From contig DISF01000103.1 in the NCBI GenBank assembly GCA_002421985.1, forward strand, positions 1-19,571: a stretch of DNA of 19,571 nucleotides, given 5' to 3'. The position numbers were made by a program, and so were the translations under genes. Origin of the DNA: Roseovarius sp. UBA6217 (lineage in GTDB: Bacteria; Pseudomonadota; Alphaproteobacteria; Rhodobacterales; Rhodobacteraceae). Numbering within the stretch: the first letter of the stretch is position 1; the number at the start of each line of letters is the position of its first letter. Below the pieces are notes generated by a model, which did not search any database, was not told the origin of the DNA, and saw nothing but the letters and a program-made list of their open reading frames with translations. Positions 1-7,139 of this stretch are shown in pieces.

Positions 1-171
1 GTCTGGCTCTACAACCAGCAACTCCCGCAATCAGCCCTGGGCAGTAAAACGCCCTTGCAGGCGATGAAGGATTGGCACAAACTCAAGCCGGAGCTGTTCA
101 AGAAGAAACCATATTACCTTCCGGGATGTGACAGAAACACGTTATGCACAGATCATTTCGGTCGAGGATGA
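1..171 (+). CDS. IS481-like transposase, C-terminal fragment (cut by window start)
   Basis: Reading from base 1, the frame gives VWLYNQQLPQSALGSKTPLQ, then AMKDWHKLKPELF and PYYLPGCD. This is the C-terminal tail I know from IS481-family DDE integrase-type transposases of Rhodobacteraceae. The catalytic D,D and E residues lie outside the window. Family members usually end shortly after the LPGCD residues, whereas this frame continues through about eleven unrelated codons to a TGA at 169-171. That suggests the element's end falls inside the last codons and the reading runs into the flanking gene. TGTGACA at 127-133 would be a plausible terminal base set, since IS481 ends read TGT...ACA; this placement is inference. 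The frame overlaps the start of the next gene. Confidence 0.75.
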   Translation, partial: VWLYNQQLPQSALGSKTPLQAMKDWHKLKPELFKKKPYYLPGCDRNTLCTDHFGRG

Positions 172-1342
172 GGTGGCAAAACTGCGCACCAAAGCAAGCG
201 ATGTGGAAGCAGACCTTGCTGAACTGCGCCAGACCTATGCCGCAAAGCGTGCAATCCTTCAGAAATTGGAGGCACAGGTCGCAATGTATGATGAACGCCT
301 GTCATTTGCCGAACTCGGCGTTTATGAGCCCCATTTCGATTTCTCCGACAGCGAGGCCTACAAGGCCGCAATTACGGCGGTGCGGGAACGTCAGAAGGAT
401 ATGGTCAGCTCGAAGACAGCCACAATCTGCCCTGCTGATTGGACCGTGGATGGCAGCAAGTCGAAGGGACAGACCATGGTCAACCGGCAAACCCGTTTGA
501 CCATGAGAGCCTTCAACAATGAATGCGAGGCGGCCATTGCGAATACCCGTTGGAACAATGTGAACGCCATGGAAAAGCGGATCCAGACCGCAGCAAAGCA
601 GATCAACAGCGCCAATGAATCCATGCGCCTGACCATAAACGACACTTATGTCGCCCTCAAACTGGAGGAGCTGTATCTGACCCACGAATACCGGGAACGC
701 CTGAAAGCCGAGAAGGAAGAACGTGCCGAAATGGCCCGGGCGGAACGGGATGAGAAAAAACTCCTTGCCGAAGCCGAGGCCGCTGAGCGTGAAGAGCTTC
801 GCTTTCAACAGCTTTTGGCAAAAGCCCGGTCTGAAGCCGGTGTCGACGAGGCAAAGATCGCAGAACTTCAGGCAGCTTTGGATGAGGCCCATGCAAAAAC
901 AGAGCGGGCTCGGGCGATGGCCGAAATGACCAAGTCGGGGTATGTCTATGTGATTTCGAACATCGGGTCATTCGGGGAAGACGTGGTCAAGATCGGGCTT
1001 ACCCGTCGCCTTGATCCTGACGACAGGGTGCGAGAGCTGGGAGATGCAAGTGTGCCGTTCAGCTTTGATACGCATGCAATGATCTACTCCGAAGAAGCTC
1101 CGGCCCTCGAGGCTGCATTGCATCGTGAGTTCGCAGATCGTCGGGTGAATGATGCGAACTTGAGAAAGGAATTCTTCCGGGTCAGTCTCGATGAAGTTGA
1201 GGCCGCAGTGGAGCGGCTCGCCCCGGATGCATCGTTCTTCAAAGATCGACAGGCACAGGAATGGCATGAAACACTGGCCCGTCGGAATCAGGTTCTTACC
1301 GATATGATCAAGGCCTCTGACGAGTTTCCCGCCGAACTCTAG
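128..1342 (+). CDS. DUF4041 / T5orf172 (GIY-YIG-like) domain protein, 5'-truncated
   Basis: A 404-residue protein. Residues about 10-60 form a coiled coil. About 60-190 match the DUF4041 region (ELGVYEPHFDFSDSEAYKAA, AFNNECEAAIANTRWNN). About 190-268 form a second, highly charged coiled coil, and about 271-355 are a T5orf172 (Mug113) domain of the GIY-YIG nuclease superfamily (GYVYVISN, VVKIGLTRR). Such proteins are common in prophages and genomic islands and are suspected nucleic-acid enzymes, but no reaction is established to my knowledge. Relatives I recall have an additional N-terminal segment, often hydrophobic. Here the only in-frame start is a GTG at 128 lying inside the IS481-like end, with no clear ribosome binding site, so the 5' end looks removed by the element. 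The frame is otherwise intact. Base composition is clearly less GC-rich than the genes from 2222 onward, consistent with horizontal origin. Whether it is expressed is unknown. Confidence 0.8.
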   Translation: MTETRYAQIISVEDEVAKLRTKASDVEADLAELRQTYAAKRAILQKLEAQVAMYDERLSFAELGVYEPHFDFSDSEAYKAAITAVRERQKDMVSSKTATICPADWTVDGSKSKGQTMVNRQTRLTMRAFNNECEAAIANTRWNNVNAMEKRIQTAAKQINSANESMRLTINDTYVALKLEELYLTHEYRERLKAEKEERAEMARAERDEKKLLAEAEAAEREELRFQQLLAKARSEAGVDEAKIAELQAALDEAHAKTERARAMAEMTKSGYVYVISNIGSFGEDVVKIGLTRRLDPDDRVRELGDASVPFSFDTHAMIYSEEAPALEAALHREFADRRVNDANLRKEFFRVSLDEVEAAVERLAPDASFFKDRQAQEWHETLARRNQVLTDMIKASDEFPAEL

Positions 1343-1410
1343 CGAGAAGATCCTCCGAACAGTCTCGTCGGGGATGCTTCAATCGGCGGAAATCGAATTG
1401 CATTCGAAAA

Positions 1411-1435
1411 GCCGGCTCCACGAGTTGGAGTCGGC
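1411..1435. terminator. Hairpin downstream of the DUF4041 gene
   Basis: GCCGGCTCCA at 1411-1420 pairs with TGGAGTCGGC at 1426-1435 through ten consecutive pairs (one G-T) around the loop CGAGT. It lies 69 bases after the stop codon. No run of T follows directly on the + strand, so it may end transcription inefficiently or have another role. The rest of the 1343-1572 gap is AT-rich, and I see no gene in it. Confidence 0.4.
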
Positions 1436-1572
1436 GGTCTTCCGGAAATATTGTTTGATATCAGAAATTTATTGAAAAGTTCGTCAGAATTCAAAAATAA
1501 CACTTGACACGGTGCGCAGCAAAAACCGCCCTGTTGCGCATTCATATGCCTCTTTTACAGATTTCAATGAGT

Positions 1573-1649
1573 TGGCGACCCCGGGACGACTCGAACGCCC
1601 AACATCCTGATTAGAAGTCAGGTGCTCTATCCAGTTGAGCTACGGGGCC
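1573..1649 (-). tRNA. tRNA-Arg (anticodon TCT)
   Basis: On the - strand the 77 bases fold as a full cloverleaf. The acceptor GGCCCCG pairs with CGGGGTC, followed by discriminator G and an encoded CCA. The D arm contains the usual AGCTCAACTGGATAGAGC pattern. The anticodon stem CTGA/TCAG frames the loop CTTCTAA with anticodon TCT, and the T loop is GTTCGAGTC-like. The gene decodes AGA (and, by wobble, AGG) arginine codons, which are rare in a GC-rich genome. Its 3' end points toward the IS481/DUF4041 DNA at 1-1572. Integrases of many islands and phages recombine at tRNA 3' ends, so this is a candidate attachment site. Confidence 0.95.
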
Positions 1650-1661
1650 ACGAGGACGACG

Positions 1662-1688
1662 TTTAAACGGTCGGTCGCCGTTGGGCAA
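1662..1688 (-). promoter_or_regulatory. Possible promoter of tRNA-Arg
   Basis: On the - strand TTGCCC (1688-1683) and TTTAAA (1667-1662) are separated by 15 bases, and the expected start point lies about six bases before the tRNA 5' end at 1649. The -10 box is the centre of a ten-base palindrome, CGTTTAAACG, at 1660-1669. The spacer is shorter than optimal, so this is a modest prediction. Confidence 0.3.
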
Positions 1689-1779
1689 GCCGTTGGGATA
1701 CTGCCAGTTGGGGATTGAAACAAAACAAGAACATGATAGGATAACCGTGCGGAAGGCGAGGCATCGGCGTCGGATGATT

Positions 1780-2120
1780 GGTCATCCCGGCACTAGGTTT
1801 CGCTGGTCAGGACGCTCAACCGCCGATATGTGTTCGCCGCGCTGGATGCCGGGCAGTTTCAGAATTGCTTCGTAAACCGGGCCGCTGACGTGATCGCCAT
1901 CTATGGCAAGACCAGCCGGCGCACCCATAACAAAAAGCGCGGCGTGATCCCCGGTCACATGGTCTCGGCCTTTGCCGCCCGTCAGAGGCTGGTGCTCGGG
2001 CAGGTCAAGGTTGCCGACACGTCCAACGAGGTCACCGCCATCCGCGGACATCTGCACATGCTGGCCATCGAGCGCACCAGATTGCGCAACCTGATGCCGA
2101 AAAAGCAGCTTGATCATTGA
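1780..2120 (+). pseudogene. ISAs1-family transposase remnant
   Basis: The frame from a GTG at 1830 gives FAALDAGQFQNCFV, then VIAIYGKTSRRTHNKKRGV and HMVSAFAARQRLVLGQVKVA, DTSNEVTAI. These match the conserved central part of ISAs1 (H-repeat type) DDE transposases, whose usual motif is AIDGKT followed by HMVSAF. The aspartate expected in IDGKT, a catalytic residue, is tyrosine here. The N-terminal third is missing or unreadable, with only weak, frame-broken traces between about 1780 and 1829. After LAIE, where the family normally continues to the second catalytic aspartate, the sequence departs and stops at 2118-2120. It is therefore an inactive internal fragment of roughly 90 codons. I see no terminal inverted repeats. 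The stretch 1690-1780 shows nothing recognisable. Confidence 0.8.
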
Positions 2121-2221
2121 ACCAGAACCTCTCCGGTAAAATCGGGGCGGTTTACACGGGACGCGGCACTGGACAAGGGGCGGAAATCGGGGTCTTTTCC
2201 CGAACAGGACGGAGGAACCCC

Positions 2222-3151
2222 ATGACCACAGCCCTGATTACCCATCCCGATTGCCTGCGCCACGAAACTCCGCCGGGCCATCCCGAGCAGGTGGCCCGGC
2301 TTTCCCGTGTGCTGGAGGCGCTGGAGGGCAAGGAGGTTGCGCGCATCACCGCCCCGCTGGTGGCCGAGGATGACCTGTTGCGTGTTCATCCCAAGGCCTA
2401 TGTCGACAGCATCCGCGCCGCCGCCCCTGCCAAGGGGCACGCGCAGATCGACGCCGATACCTGGATGTCGCCCGGCAGCCTTTCTGCTGCGCATCGCGCC
2501 GCCGGGGGTGCCGTGCGCGCGGTTGATCTGGTGCTGGGGGGCGAGGCGCGCCGCGCCTTTGTCGCCGCGCGCCCGCCGGGGCACCATGCCGAGCGCGAGA
2601 CGGCGATGGGGTTCTGTCTCTTCGGCAACGTGGCGATTGCGGCCAAACATGCGCTGGATCATCACGGCCTTGCCCGCGTGGCAGTGGTGGATTTCGACGT
2701 GCATCACGGCAACGGCACGCAAGACCTGCTCGAAGACGATCCGCGCGCGCTGTTCATCTCGTCGCATCAGTTTCCGCTCTGGCCCGGCACCGGCACGGCG
2801 GATGAGACCGGCCCGCATGGCACGGTGATGAACCTGCCGATTGCGCCCGGCACCGGCTCGAAGGACTTCCGGCGGCTCTACGAGGAAAAGGTGTTTCCCC
2901 GCGTCAGGGATTTTGCCCCCGAGTTGATCCTCGTCTCGGCGGGGTTTGACGCGCATCGCGCCGACCCGCTGGCGGAGTTGCAGCTTGAGACCGCGGATTT
3001 CGCCTGGATCACCGACCGGCTTTGCGATCTGGCCGATGACTGCTGCGGCGGCCGGCTGGTGAGCTGCCTGGAGGGCGGCTATGATCTCGATGCGCTGGCG
3101 GCAAGCGTGGCGGCGCATGTGGATCGCCTCATCGCGCGTGAAGAGGGCTGA
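2222..3151 (+). CDS. Histone deacetylase / acetylpolyamine amidohydrolase family protein
   Basis: A 309-residue arginase-fold zinc amidohydrolase, a usual length for bacterial class II-like members. It hydrolyses an acetyl amide. In bacteria the likely substrates are acetylated small amines such as polyamines or lysine side chains, not histones. Visible active-site features are the HH pair in RPPGHHAE (H121, H122), zinc ligands in DFDVHHGNGT (D159, H161) and in GFDAHRADPL (D243), and the catalytic tyrosine in EGGYD (Y287). There is no signal peptide, so it is probably cytoplasmic. The start at 2222 is chosen because GGAGGA at 2211-2216 lies five bases upstream. The in-frame extension back to 2117 runs into the transposase relic and is not credible. 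The stop is followed almost at once by an MFS gene, so the two are probably co-translated. The exact substrate cannot be read from the sequence. Confidence 0.9.
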   Translation: MTTALITHPDCLRHETPPGHPEQVARLSRVLEALEGKEVARITAPLVAEDDLLRVHPKAYVDSIRAAAPAKGHAQIDADTWMSPGSLSAAHRAAGGAVRAVDLVLGGEARRAFVAARPPGHHAERETAMGFCLFGNVAIAAKHALDHHGLARVAVVDFDVHHGNGTQDLLEDDPRALFISSHQFPLWPGTGTADETGPHGTVMNLPIAPGTGSKDFRRLYEEKVFPRVRDFAPELILVSAGFDAHRADPLAELQLETADFAWITDRLCDLADDCCGGRLVSCLEGGYDLDALAASVAAHVDRLIAREEG

Positions 3152-3155
3152 TCCG

Positions 3156-4328
3156 GTGCGCGCCGGTCTGACCTTGCTGTGCCTCGCCTATGTGCTGAGC
3201 CAGTTTTTCCGCGCCTTCCTCGCGGTGTTGAGCGGCCCGCTGGAACGTGATCTGGGGGCCACGCCCGACGATCTGGCCTTTGCCTCCGGGCTTTGGTTTC
3301 TTGTCTTCGCGGCGATGCAACTGCCCGTGGGCTGGGCGCTTGACCGGATCGGGCCGCGCCGCACCACCGCCGCGCTGCTTATGATTGGCGGGGGCGGGGG
3401 GGCCGCGTTCTTTGCGCTGGCCACGGCGCCGCTGCATGTCAACCTCGCGATGGCCTTGATCGGGGTGGGCTGTGCGCCGGTGCTGATGGCGTCCTATTAT
3501 ATCTTTGCCCGGCAATTCGCGCCCGCGCGCTTTGCCACGCTGGCGGCGCTCATGCTGGGGGTGGGATCGGTGGGCAACCTCGTGGCCGCCTGGCCGATGG
3601 CACTGGCCGCCGAGACCATAGGCTGGCGCGCCGCGCTCTGGGGGCTGGCGGGTCTGTCGGCGGTGGTGGCGCTGGGGATTGCCGCGCTGGTGCGCGACCC
3701 CGAGTCCGTGACCGGCGAGGCGCGCGGCTCGGTGCTTGATCTGCTGAAAATGCCCGCGCTCTGGGCGATCCTGCCGCTGATGTTCGTGGCCTACGCGCCC
3801 TCGGCGGCGTTGCGCGGGCTGTGGGCGGGGCCCTATCTGCGCGATGTATTCGCGCTCGATACCGGCGCTGTGGGTCAGGCAACGCTGGTGATGGGCGTGG
3901 CGATGATCGCGGGCACATTCGCCTATGGGCCGCTTGACCGGCTGGTGGGCAGCCGCAAATGGGTGGTTTTCGGCGGCAACCTGTTGGCCGCGCTGGCGCT
4001 CGTGGCTCTCATGCTCTGGCCGGACCGTGGCCTTGGCCTGTCGGTGGGCCTGCTGGCGCTGGTTGGCTTTGCCGGTGCGTCGTTTCCGGTGATCGTGGCG
4101 CATGGCCGCGCCTTCATCCCGGCGCATCTGGCGGGACGGGGGGTGACGCTGCTCAATCTTTTTGGCATCGGCGGCGTCGGCGTGGCACAGTTCGTGACCG
4201 GGCCGCTTCACGCCTCTGCCGCGGCACAGGGCGCGGTGGCAGGCCATGTGGCGATTTTTGCGCTCTTTGCCGGGGCGCTGGCGCTGGGCCTTGCGATCTA
4301 TCTCTTCAGTCGCGACAACATGGGCTGA
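3156..4328 (+). CDS. Major facilitator superfamily transporter
   Basis: A 390-residue inner-membrane protein with about twelve hydrophobic segments in two halves joined by a charged loop near residue 190 (VRDPESVTGEARGS). The loop after the second segment carries the MFS motif A signature as GWALDRIGPRRT (residues 59-70). Such proteins move small solutes with a proton gradient; the substrate is unknown. The start is taken as GTG at 3156, with AAGAGG at 3141-3146 as ribosome binding site. A GTG at 3138 in the same frame, overlapping the upstream gene, is the alternative. It sits four bases after the deacetylase stop, so the two genes almost certainly form an operon, and the transporter may carry the deacetylase's substrate or product. 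This functional link is inference from position only. Confidence 0.88.
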   Translation: MRAGLTLLCLAYVLSQFFRAFLAVLSGPLERDLGATPDDLAFASGLWFLVFAAMQLPVGWALDRIGPRRTTAALLMIGGGGGAAFFALATAPLHVNLAMALIGVGCAPVLMASYYIFARQFAPARFATLAALMLGVGSVGNLVAAWPMALAAETIGWRAALWGLAGLSAVVALGIAALVRDPESVTGEARGSVLDLLKMPALWAILPLMFVAYAPSAALRGLWAGPYLRDVFALDTGAVGQATLVMGVAMIAGTFAYGPLDRLVGSRKWVVFGGNLLAALALVALMLWPDRGLGLSVGLLALVGFAGASFPVIVAHGRAFIPAHLAGRGVTLLNLFGIGGVGVAQFVTGPLHASAAAQGAVAGHVAIFALFAGALALGLAIYLFSRDNMG

Positions 4329-4339
4329 GTGCGGCCCCT

Positions 4340-4367
4340 TTTACATCGCCGCCAATCCCTGTATGAC
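4340..4367 (+). promoter_or_regulatory. Probable promoter of asd
   Basis: TTTACA at 4340-4345 and TATGAC at 4362-4367 are separated by 16 bases, a fair match to the housekeeping -35 and -10 boxes. They lie in the 72-base gap between the MFS gene and asd, which would give a leader of about 25-30 bases. Sequence-only prediction. Confidence 0.4.
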
Positions 4368-4400
4368 CCGCCCCGCAACCCCAGCTTTGGAGGCATCAAC

Positions 4401-5423
4401 ATGGGTTACAGGATCGCTGTCGTCGGCGCCACGGGCAATGTGGGCCGCGAAATGCTCAACATCCTCGCCGAGCGCCAGTTTCCGGTCGATGAGATCGCCG
4501 CACTCGCGTCGCGCCGCTCGCTCGGCACCGAGGTGAGCTTTGGCGACCGAACTCTCAAGACCAAGGATCTGGACACGTTCGATTTCACCGGCTGGGATAT
4601 CGCGCTTTTTGCCATCGGCTCGGACGCGACCAAGATCTACGCCCCCAAGGCGGCCAAGGCGGGCTGTATCGTGATCGACAACTCGTCGCTTTATCGCTAC
4701 GATCCCGACGTGCCGCTTGTGGTGCCAGAGGTGAACCCCGAGGCGGTGCTGGGATATGCAAAGAAGAACATCATCGCCAATCCCAACTGCTCCACCGCGC
4801 AGATGGTGGTGGCGCTGAAGCCCCTGCACGACCGCGCCCGCATCAAGCGCGTCGTGGTCTCGACCTATCAATCGGTCTCGGGTTCCGGCAAGGAGGCGAT
4901 GGACGAGCTTTGGAACCAGACCAAGGCGGTCTATAACCCGACCGACAATTATCAGGCCAAGGTCTATCCCAAGCAGATCGCCTTCAACGTGATCCCGCAT
5001 ATCGACGTGTTTCTCGAGGACGGCCAGACCAAGGAAGAATGGAAGATGGTCGCCGAAACCAAGAAGATCCTTGACCCCAAGATCAAGCTCACCGCGACCT
5101 GTGTGCGCGTGCCGGTCTTTGTCGGCCATTCCGAGGCGATCAATATCGAGTTCGAGGACCATCTCGACGAGGCCGAAGCCCGCGACATCCTGCGCGAAGC
5201 CCCCGGCATCATGGTGATCGACAAGCGCGAGGATGGCGGCTATGTCACGCCCATCGAATGCGTCGGCGATTATGCCACCTTCATAAGCCGTATCCGCCAG
5301 GATCCCACCATCGACAACGGCATCAACCTGTGGTGCGTGAGCGACAACCTGCGCAAGGGTGCCGCCCTCAACGCCGTGCAGATCGCCGAGACGCTGGGGC
5401 AAAGAGTGCTGAAAAAGGGCTGA
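4401..5423 (+). CDS. asd: Aspartate-semialdehyde dehydrogenase
   Basis: A 340-residue cytoplasmic enzyme of normal family length. It reduces L-aspartyl-4-phosphate to L-aspartate 4-semialdehyde with NADPH, the branch step to lysine/diaminopimelate, threonine, methionine and isoleucine. The NADP-binding loop GATGNVG is at 9-15, the catalytic cysteine is C130 in NPNCSTAQ, the QSVSGSGKEA loop is at about 157-166, and active-site arginine and histidine are R236 and H243 in CVRVPVFVGHSE. The start at 4401 follows TTGGAGG at 4387-4393 at good spacing; the longer in-frame extension to 4329 has no such support. The gene stands alone, with its own probable promoter upstream and a terminator-like hairpin downstream. 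Confidence 0.97.
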   Translation: MGYRIAVVGATGNVGREMLNILAERQFPVDEIAALASRRSLGTEVSFGDRTLKTKDLDTFDFTGWDIALFAIGSDATKIYAPKAAKAGCIVIDNSSLYRYDPDVPLVVPEVNPEAVLGYAKKNIIANPNCSTAQMVVALKPLHDRARIKRVVVSTYQSVSGSGKEAMDELWNQTKAVYNPTDNYQAKVYPKQIAFNVIPHIDVFLEDGQTKEEWKMVAETKKILDPKIKLTATCVRVPVFVGHSEAINIEFEDHLDEAEARDILREAPGIMVIDKREDGGYVTPIECVGDYATFISRIRQDPTIDNGINLWCVSDNLRKGAALNAVQIAETLGQRVLKKG

Positions 5424-5446
5424 CCCCCGGACAGGGGCAAGGCTGG

Positions 5447-5479
5447 CGGGCACGTCCTCGGGCGTGCCCGTTTGCGTTT
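5447..5479 (+). terminator. Rho-independent terminator of asd
   Basis: CGGGCACG at 5447-5454 pairs perfectly with CGTGCCCG at 5463-5470 around an eight-base loop, followed by TTTGCGTTT. It starts 24 bases after the asd stop codon. The T tract is interrupted, so termination may be incomplete. Confidence 0.65.
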
Positions 5480-5566
5480 GCGGGCAGGACGGGCCGCGAC
5501 AAGGCGATCCGGCACGCGGATCACATTTCCATCAATCGACAGAAATTGCCCGTGCGGCGGTAGAAC

Positions 5567-5606
5567 ATGACGTATTTTTGTCATATAGATCACGGAACGG
5601 TAACAA
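5567..5606 (+). promoter_or_regulatory. Probable promoter with overlapping inverted repeat, upstream of the membrane-protein triplet
   Basis: TTGTCA at 5578-5583 and TAACAA at 5601-5606 are separated by 17 bases in a locally AT-rich stretch just after the asd terminator. The inverted repeat ATGAC, eight bases, GTCAT (5567-5584) overlaps the -35 box and could be an operator. I cannot assign it to a known regulator. Confidence 0.4.
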
Positions 5607-5628
5607 TTCTGCGAAATGCCTCACGCCC

Positions 5629-6327
5629 ATGTCCGACTCCCAATCGCTCGACCGGTCACAGCCGGGTCATATCATCATAATGGAACGCGCCCTGATGGGG
5701 CTTGCGGTTCTGGTCCTGCTGATCACGCTCTACTATCACGCCACCGATCACGACACGTTCAAATACTGGTTCGCCGCCGAGGACGGGCCGGCGGAATGGG
5801 CCACCTTTGCCTTCCTCGTGCTCGGCCTTGTGCTGCTCTTGCGCAAGGCCGCCCGGCTCAAGGCGCGGCGCGGCATGGGCGCGGCGGCCCTGATGGGGTT
5901 TTACGCATTTCTTTTCTTCTTCGCGGCGGGCGAGGAAATCTCGTGGGGGCAGCGGATTTTTGGCTGGGAGGCGGGCGAATTCTTTACCGAGCGCAGCGAG
6001 CGCGCCGAGACCAACATCCACAACATGAACATTGGCGGATACAACCTCAACAAGGTGATCTTTGGCAGCACGCTGTCGGCGGTGCTGCTGCTCTACCTCG
6101 TCGTGCTTCCGATCCTTTATCCGCGCTGGGCGCTCATCACGCGGCTGGCCGACCGCATGGTCGTGCCGGTGCCCGCGCTGCGCCAGGGCGCGCTCGCGCT
6201 CATCGCATCGCTGGTGATGTGGTATGTGATCGACCTGCCCCGCAACTGGGAGGTCTATGAGCTGGTCTTTGCGCTCGTCGCCTCGGCGATCTTCCTTCGT
6301 CCGCAGAACCCCGAAACATTTCGGTGA
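5629..6327 (+). CDS. Uncharacterised polytopic membrane protein, first of three paralogues
   Basis: A 232-residue protein from the ATG at 5629. An ATG at 5680 would give 215 residues starting MERALMG, and neither has a good ribosome binding site. About six hydrophobic segments are visible: 22-38, 58-72, 86-101, 148-164, 188-202 and 210-223. Residues shared with both downstream copies are EDGPAEW at 51-57, GEEISWG at 101-107 followed by R109 and EAGEFF at 114-119, E127-N129-H131-N132, and NWEVYE at 206-211. I do not recognise a characterised family. The conserved EE, R and H resemble the kind of polar set found in membrane-embedded enzymes, but the spacing does not fit a motif I know. It is probably transcribed with the next two genes (39-base gap). 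Confidence 0.75.
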   Translation: MSDSQSLDRSQPGHIIIMERALMGLAVLVLLITLYYHATDHDTFKYWFAAEDGPAEWATFAFLVLGLVLLLRKAARLKARRGMGAAALMGFYAFLFFFAAGEEISWGQRIFGWEAGEFFTERSERAETNIHNMNIGGYNLNKVIFGSTLSAVLLLYLVVLPILYPRWALITRLADRMVVPVPALRQGALALIASLVMWYVIDLPRNWEVYELVFALVASAIFLRPQNPETFR

Positions 6328-6366
6328 GCGCGCAGCCCACATAACACATAAAAAGAGAGGTATCAC

Positions 6367-7080
6367 ATGAAAGACCTGCCCGTTTTCGACAAGCTTCTGC
6401 TGTCGCTTGTGATCGCCAATATCCTCGCGCTGATCGTGTTTCACATCATTCAGACGGATTATTTCCACACGGTCTACGCCATCGAGGACGGGCCGGCGGA
6501 ATGGGCGACGGCGGTGTTGCTGTTCGTTTCCTTCATCGTGCTGCTTCGCCATGCGATCAGATTTTTCCGATCCGGACAAAAGCGCGCGATGGTGACGATG
6601 GCGCTGGGGGCGCTGCTGTTCTTCTTTGCCGCCGGAGAAGAGATTTCCTGGGGACAGCGGATTTTTGGCTGGGAAGCGGGCGAGTTCTTCACCGAAAACA
6701 GCTATCGCGAGGAAACCAACCTGCACAACCTCAAGATAGGCGAGGTGCGATTGGTAAAGGTGCTGTTCGGCAACATCCTGACGGTCGTGCTGCTGAGCTG
6801 GCTGGTGGGGCTGACGCTGCTCTATGTCCGCTCGGCGCGGATCGCGGCAATGGCAGACCGCTGGGCGATCCCGGTGGCGGGGCATCGCCACGCGGTTTTG
6901 GTGATCGTCGCGTCGGTGGTGATCGCGCTGGTCGATCTGCAACGAAAGTGGGAGGTCTACGAGTTCATCTTCTCCCTCGTGGCGCTGTCGATCTTTCTCT
7001 ACCCGCAGAATGCCCATGTCTTTGCCCGCAAACCCGCGAAAGAAGCCGACGCGGCAAAGGCCCGCGCGCACGGCTCTTGA
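6367..7080 (+). CDS. Uncharacterised polytopic membrane protein, second of three paralogues
   Basis: A 237-residue protein with a well-placed ribosome binding site (AGAGAGG at 6354-6360). Hydrophobic segments are at about 10-28, 47-62, 77-90, 134-152, 174-190 and 198-212, and a charged tail of about 20 residues follows. Conserved positions are E40-D41, E45-W46, E91-E92, W95, R98, E117-N118-H120-N121 and W195-E196-Y198-E199. Residues 84-110 are identical over 27 positions to residues 95-121 of the first copy, far above their overall similarity, so this loop plus membrane segment is the functional core or was homogenised by gene conversion. The C-terminal tail, rich in Lys, Ala and Arg, is absent from the other two. 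Function unknown. Confidence 0.85.
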   Translation: MKDLPVFDKLLLSLVIANILALIVFHIIQTDYFHTVYAIEDGPAEWATAVLLFVSFIVLLRHAIRFFRSGQKRAMVTMALGALLFFFAAGEEISWGQRIFGWEAGEFFTENSYREETNLHNLKIGEVRLVKVLFGNILTVVLLSWLVGLTLLYVRSARIAAMADRWAIPVAGHRHAVLVIVASVVIALVDLQRKWEVYEFIFSLVALSIFLYPQNAHVFARKPAKEADAAKARAHGS

Positions 7081-7139
7081 TGCGGGGCGCGGCATGGGAT
7101 ACCCGCCTGCCAATGCAGACCTGATGGAAGGCCCCGGAC

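Noticed and set aside
1681..1875. Small + strand frame after the tRNA gene
   Set aside because: It runs in the wrong frame into the ISAs1 relic and shows no conserved residues or ribosome binding site.
5567..5584. Iron-responsive operator (TGA-N9-TCA)
   Set aside because: The repeat has ten bases between TGA and TCA instead of nine, and no iron-related gene follows.
5656..7113. 485-codon open frame on the - strand opposite the paralogue genes
   Set aside because: It mirrors the real + strand genes in a GC-rich genome. Its translation is a low-complexity, Arg/His/Gln-rich product with no recognisable domain, and the + strand frames show clear conservation among the three copies.
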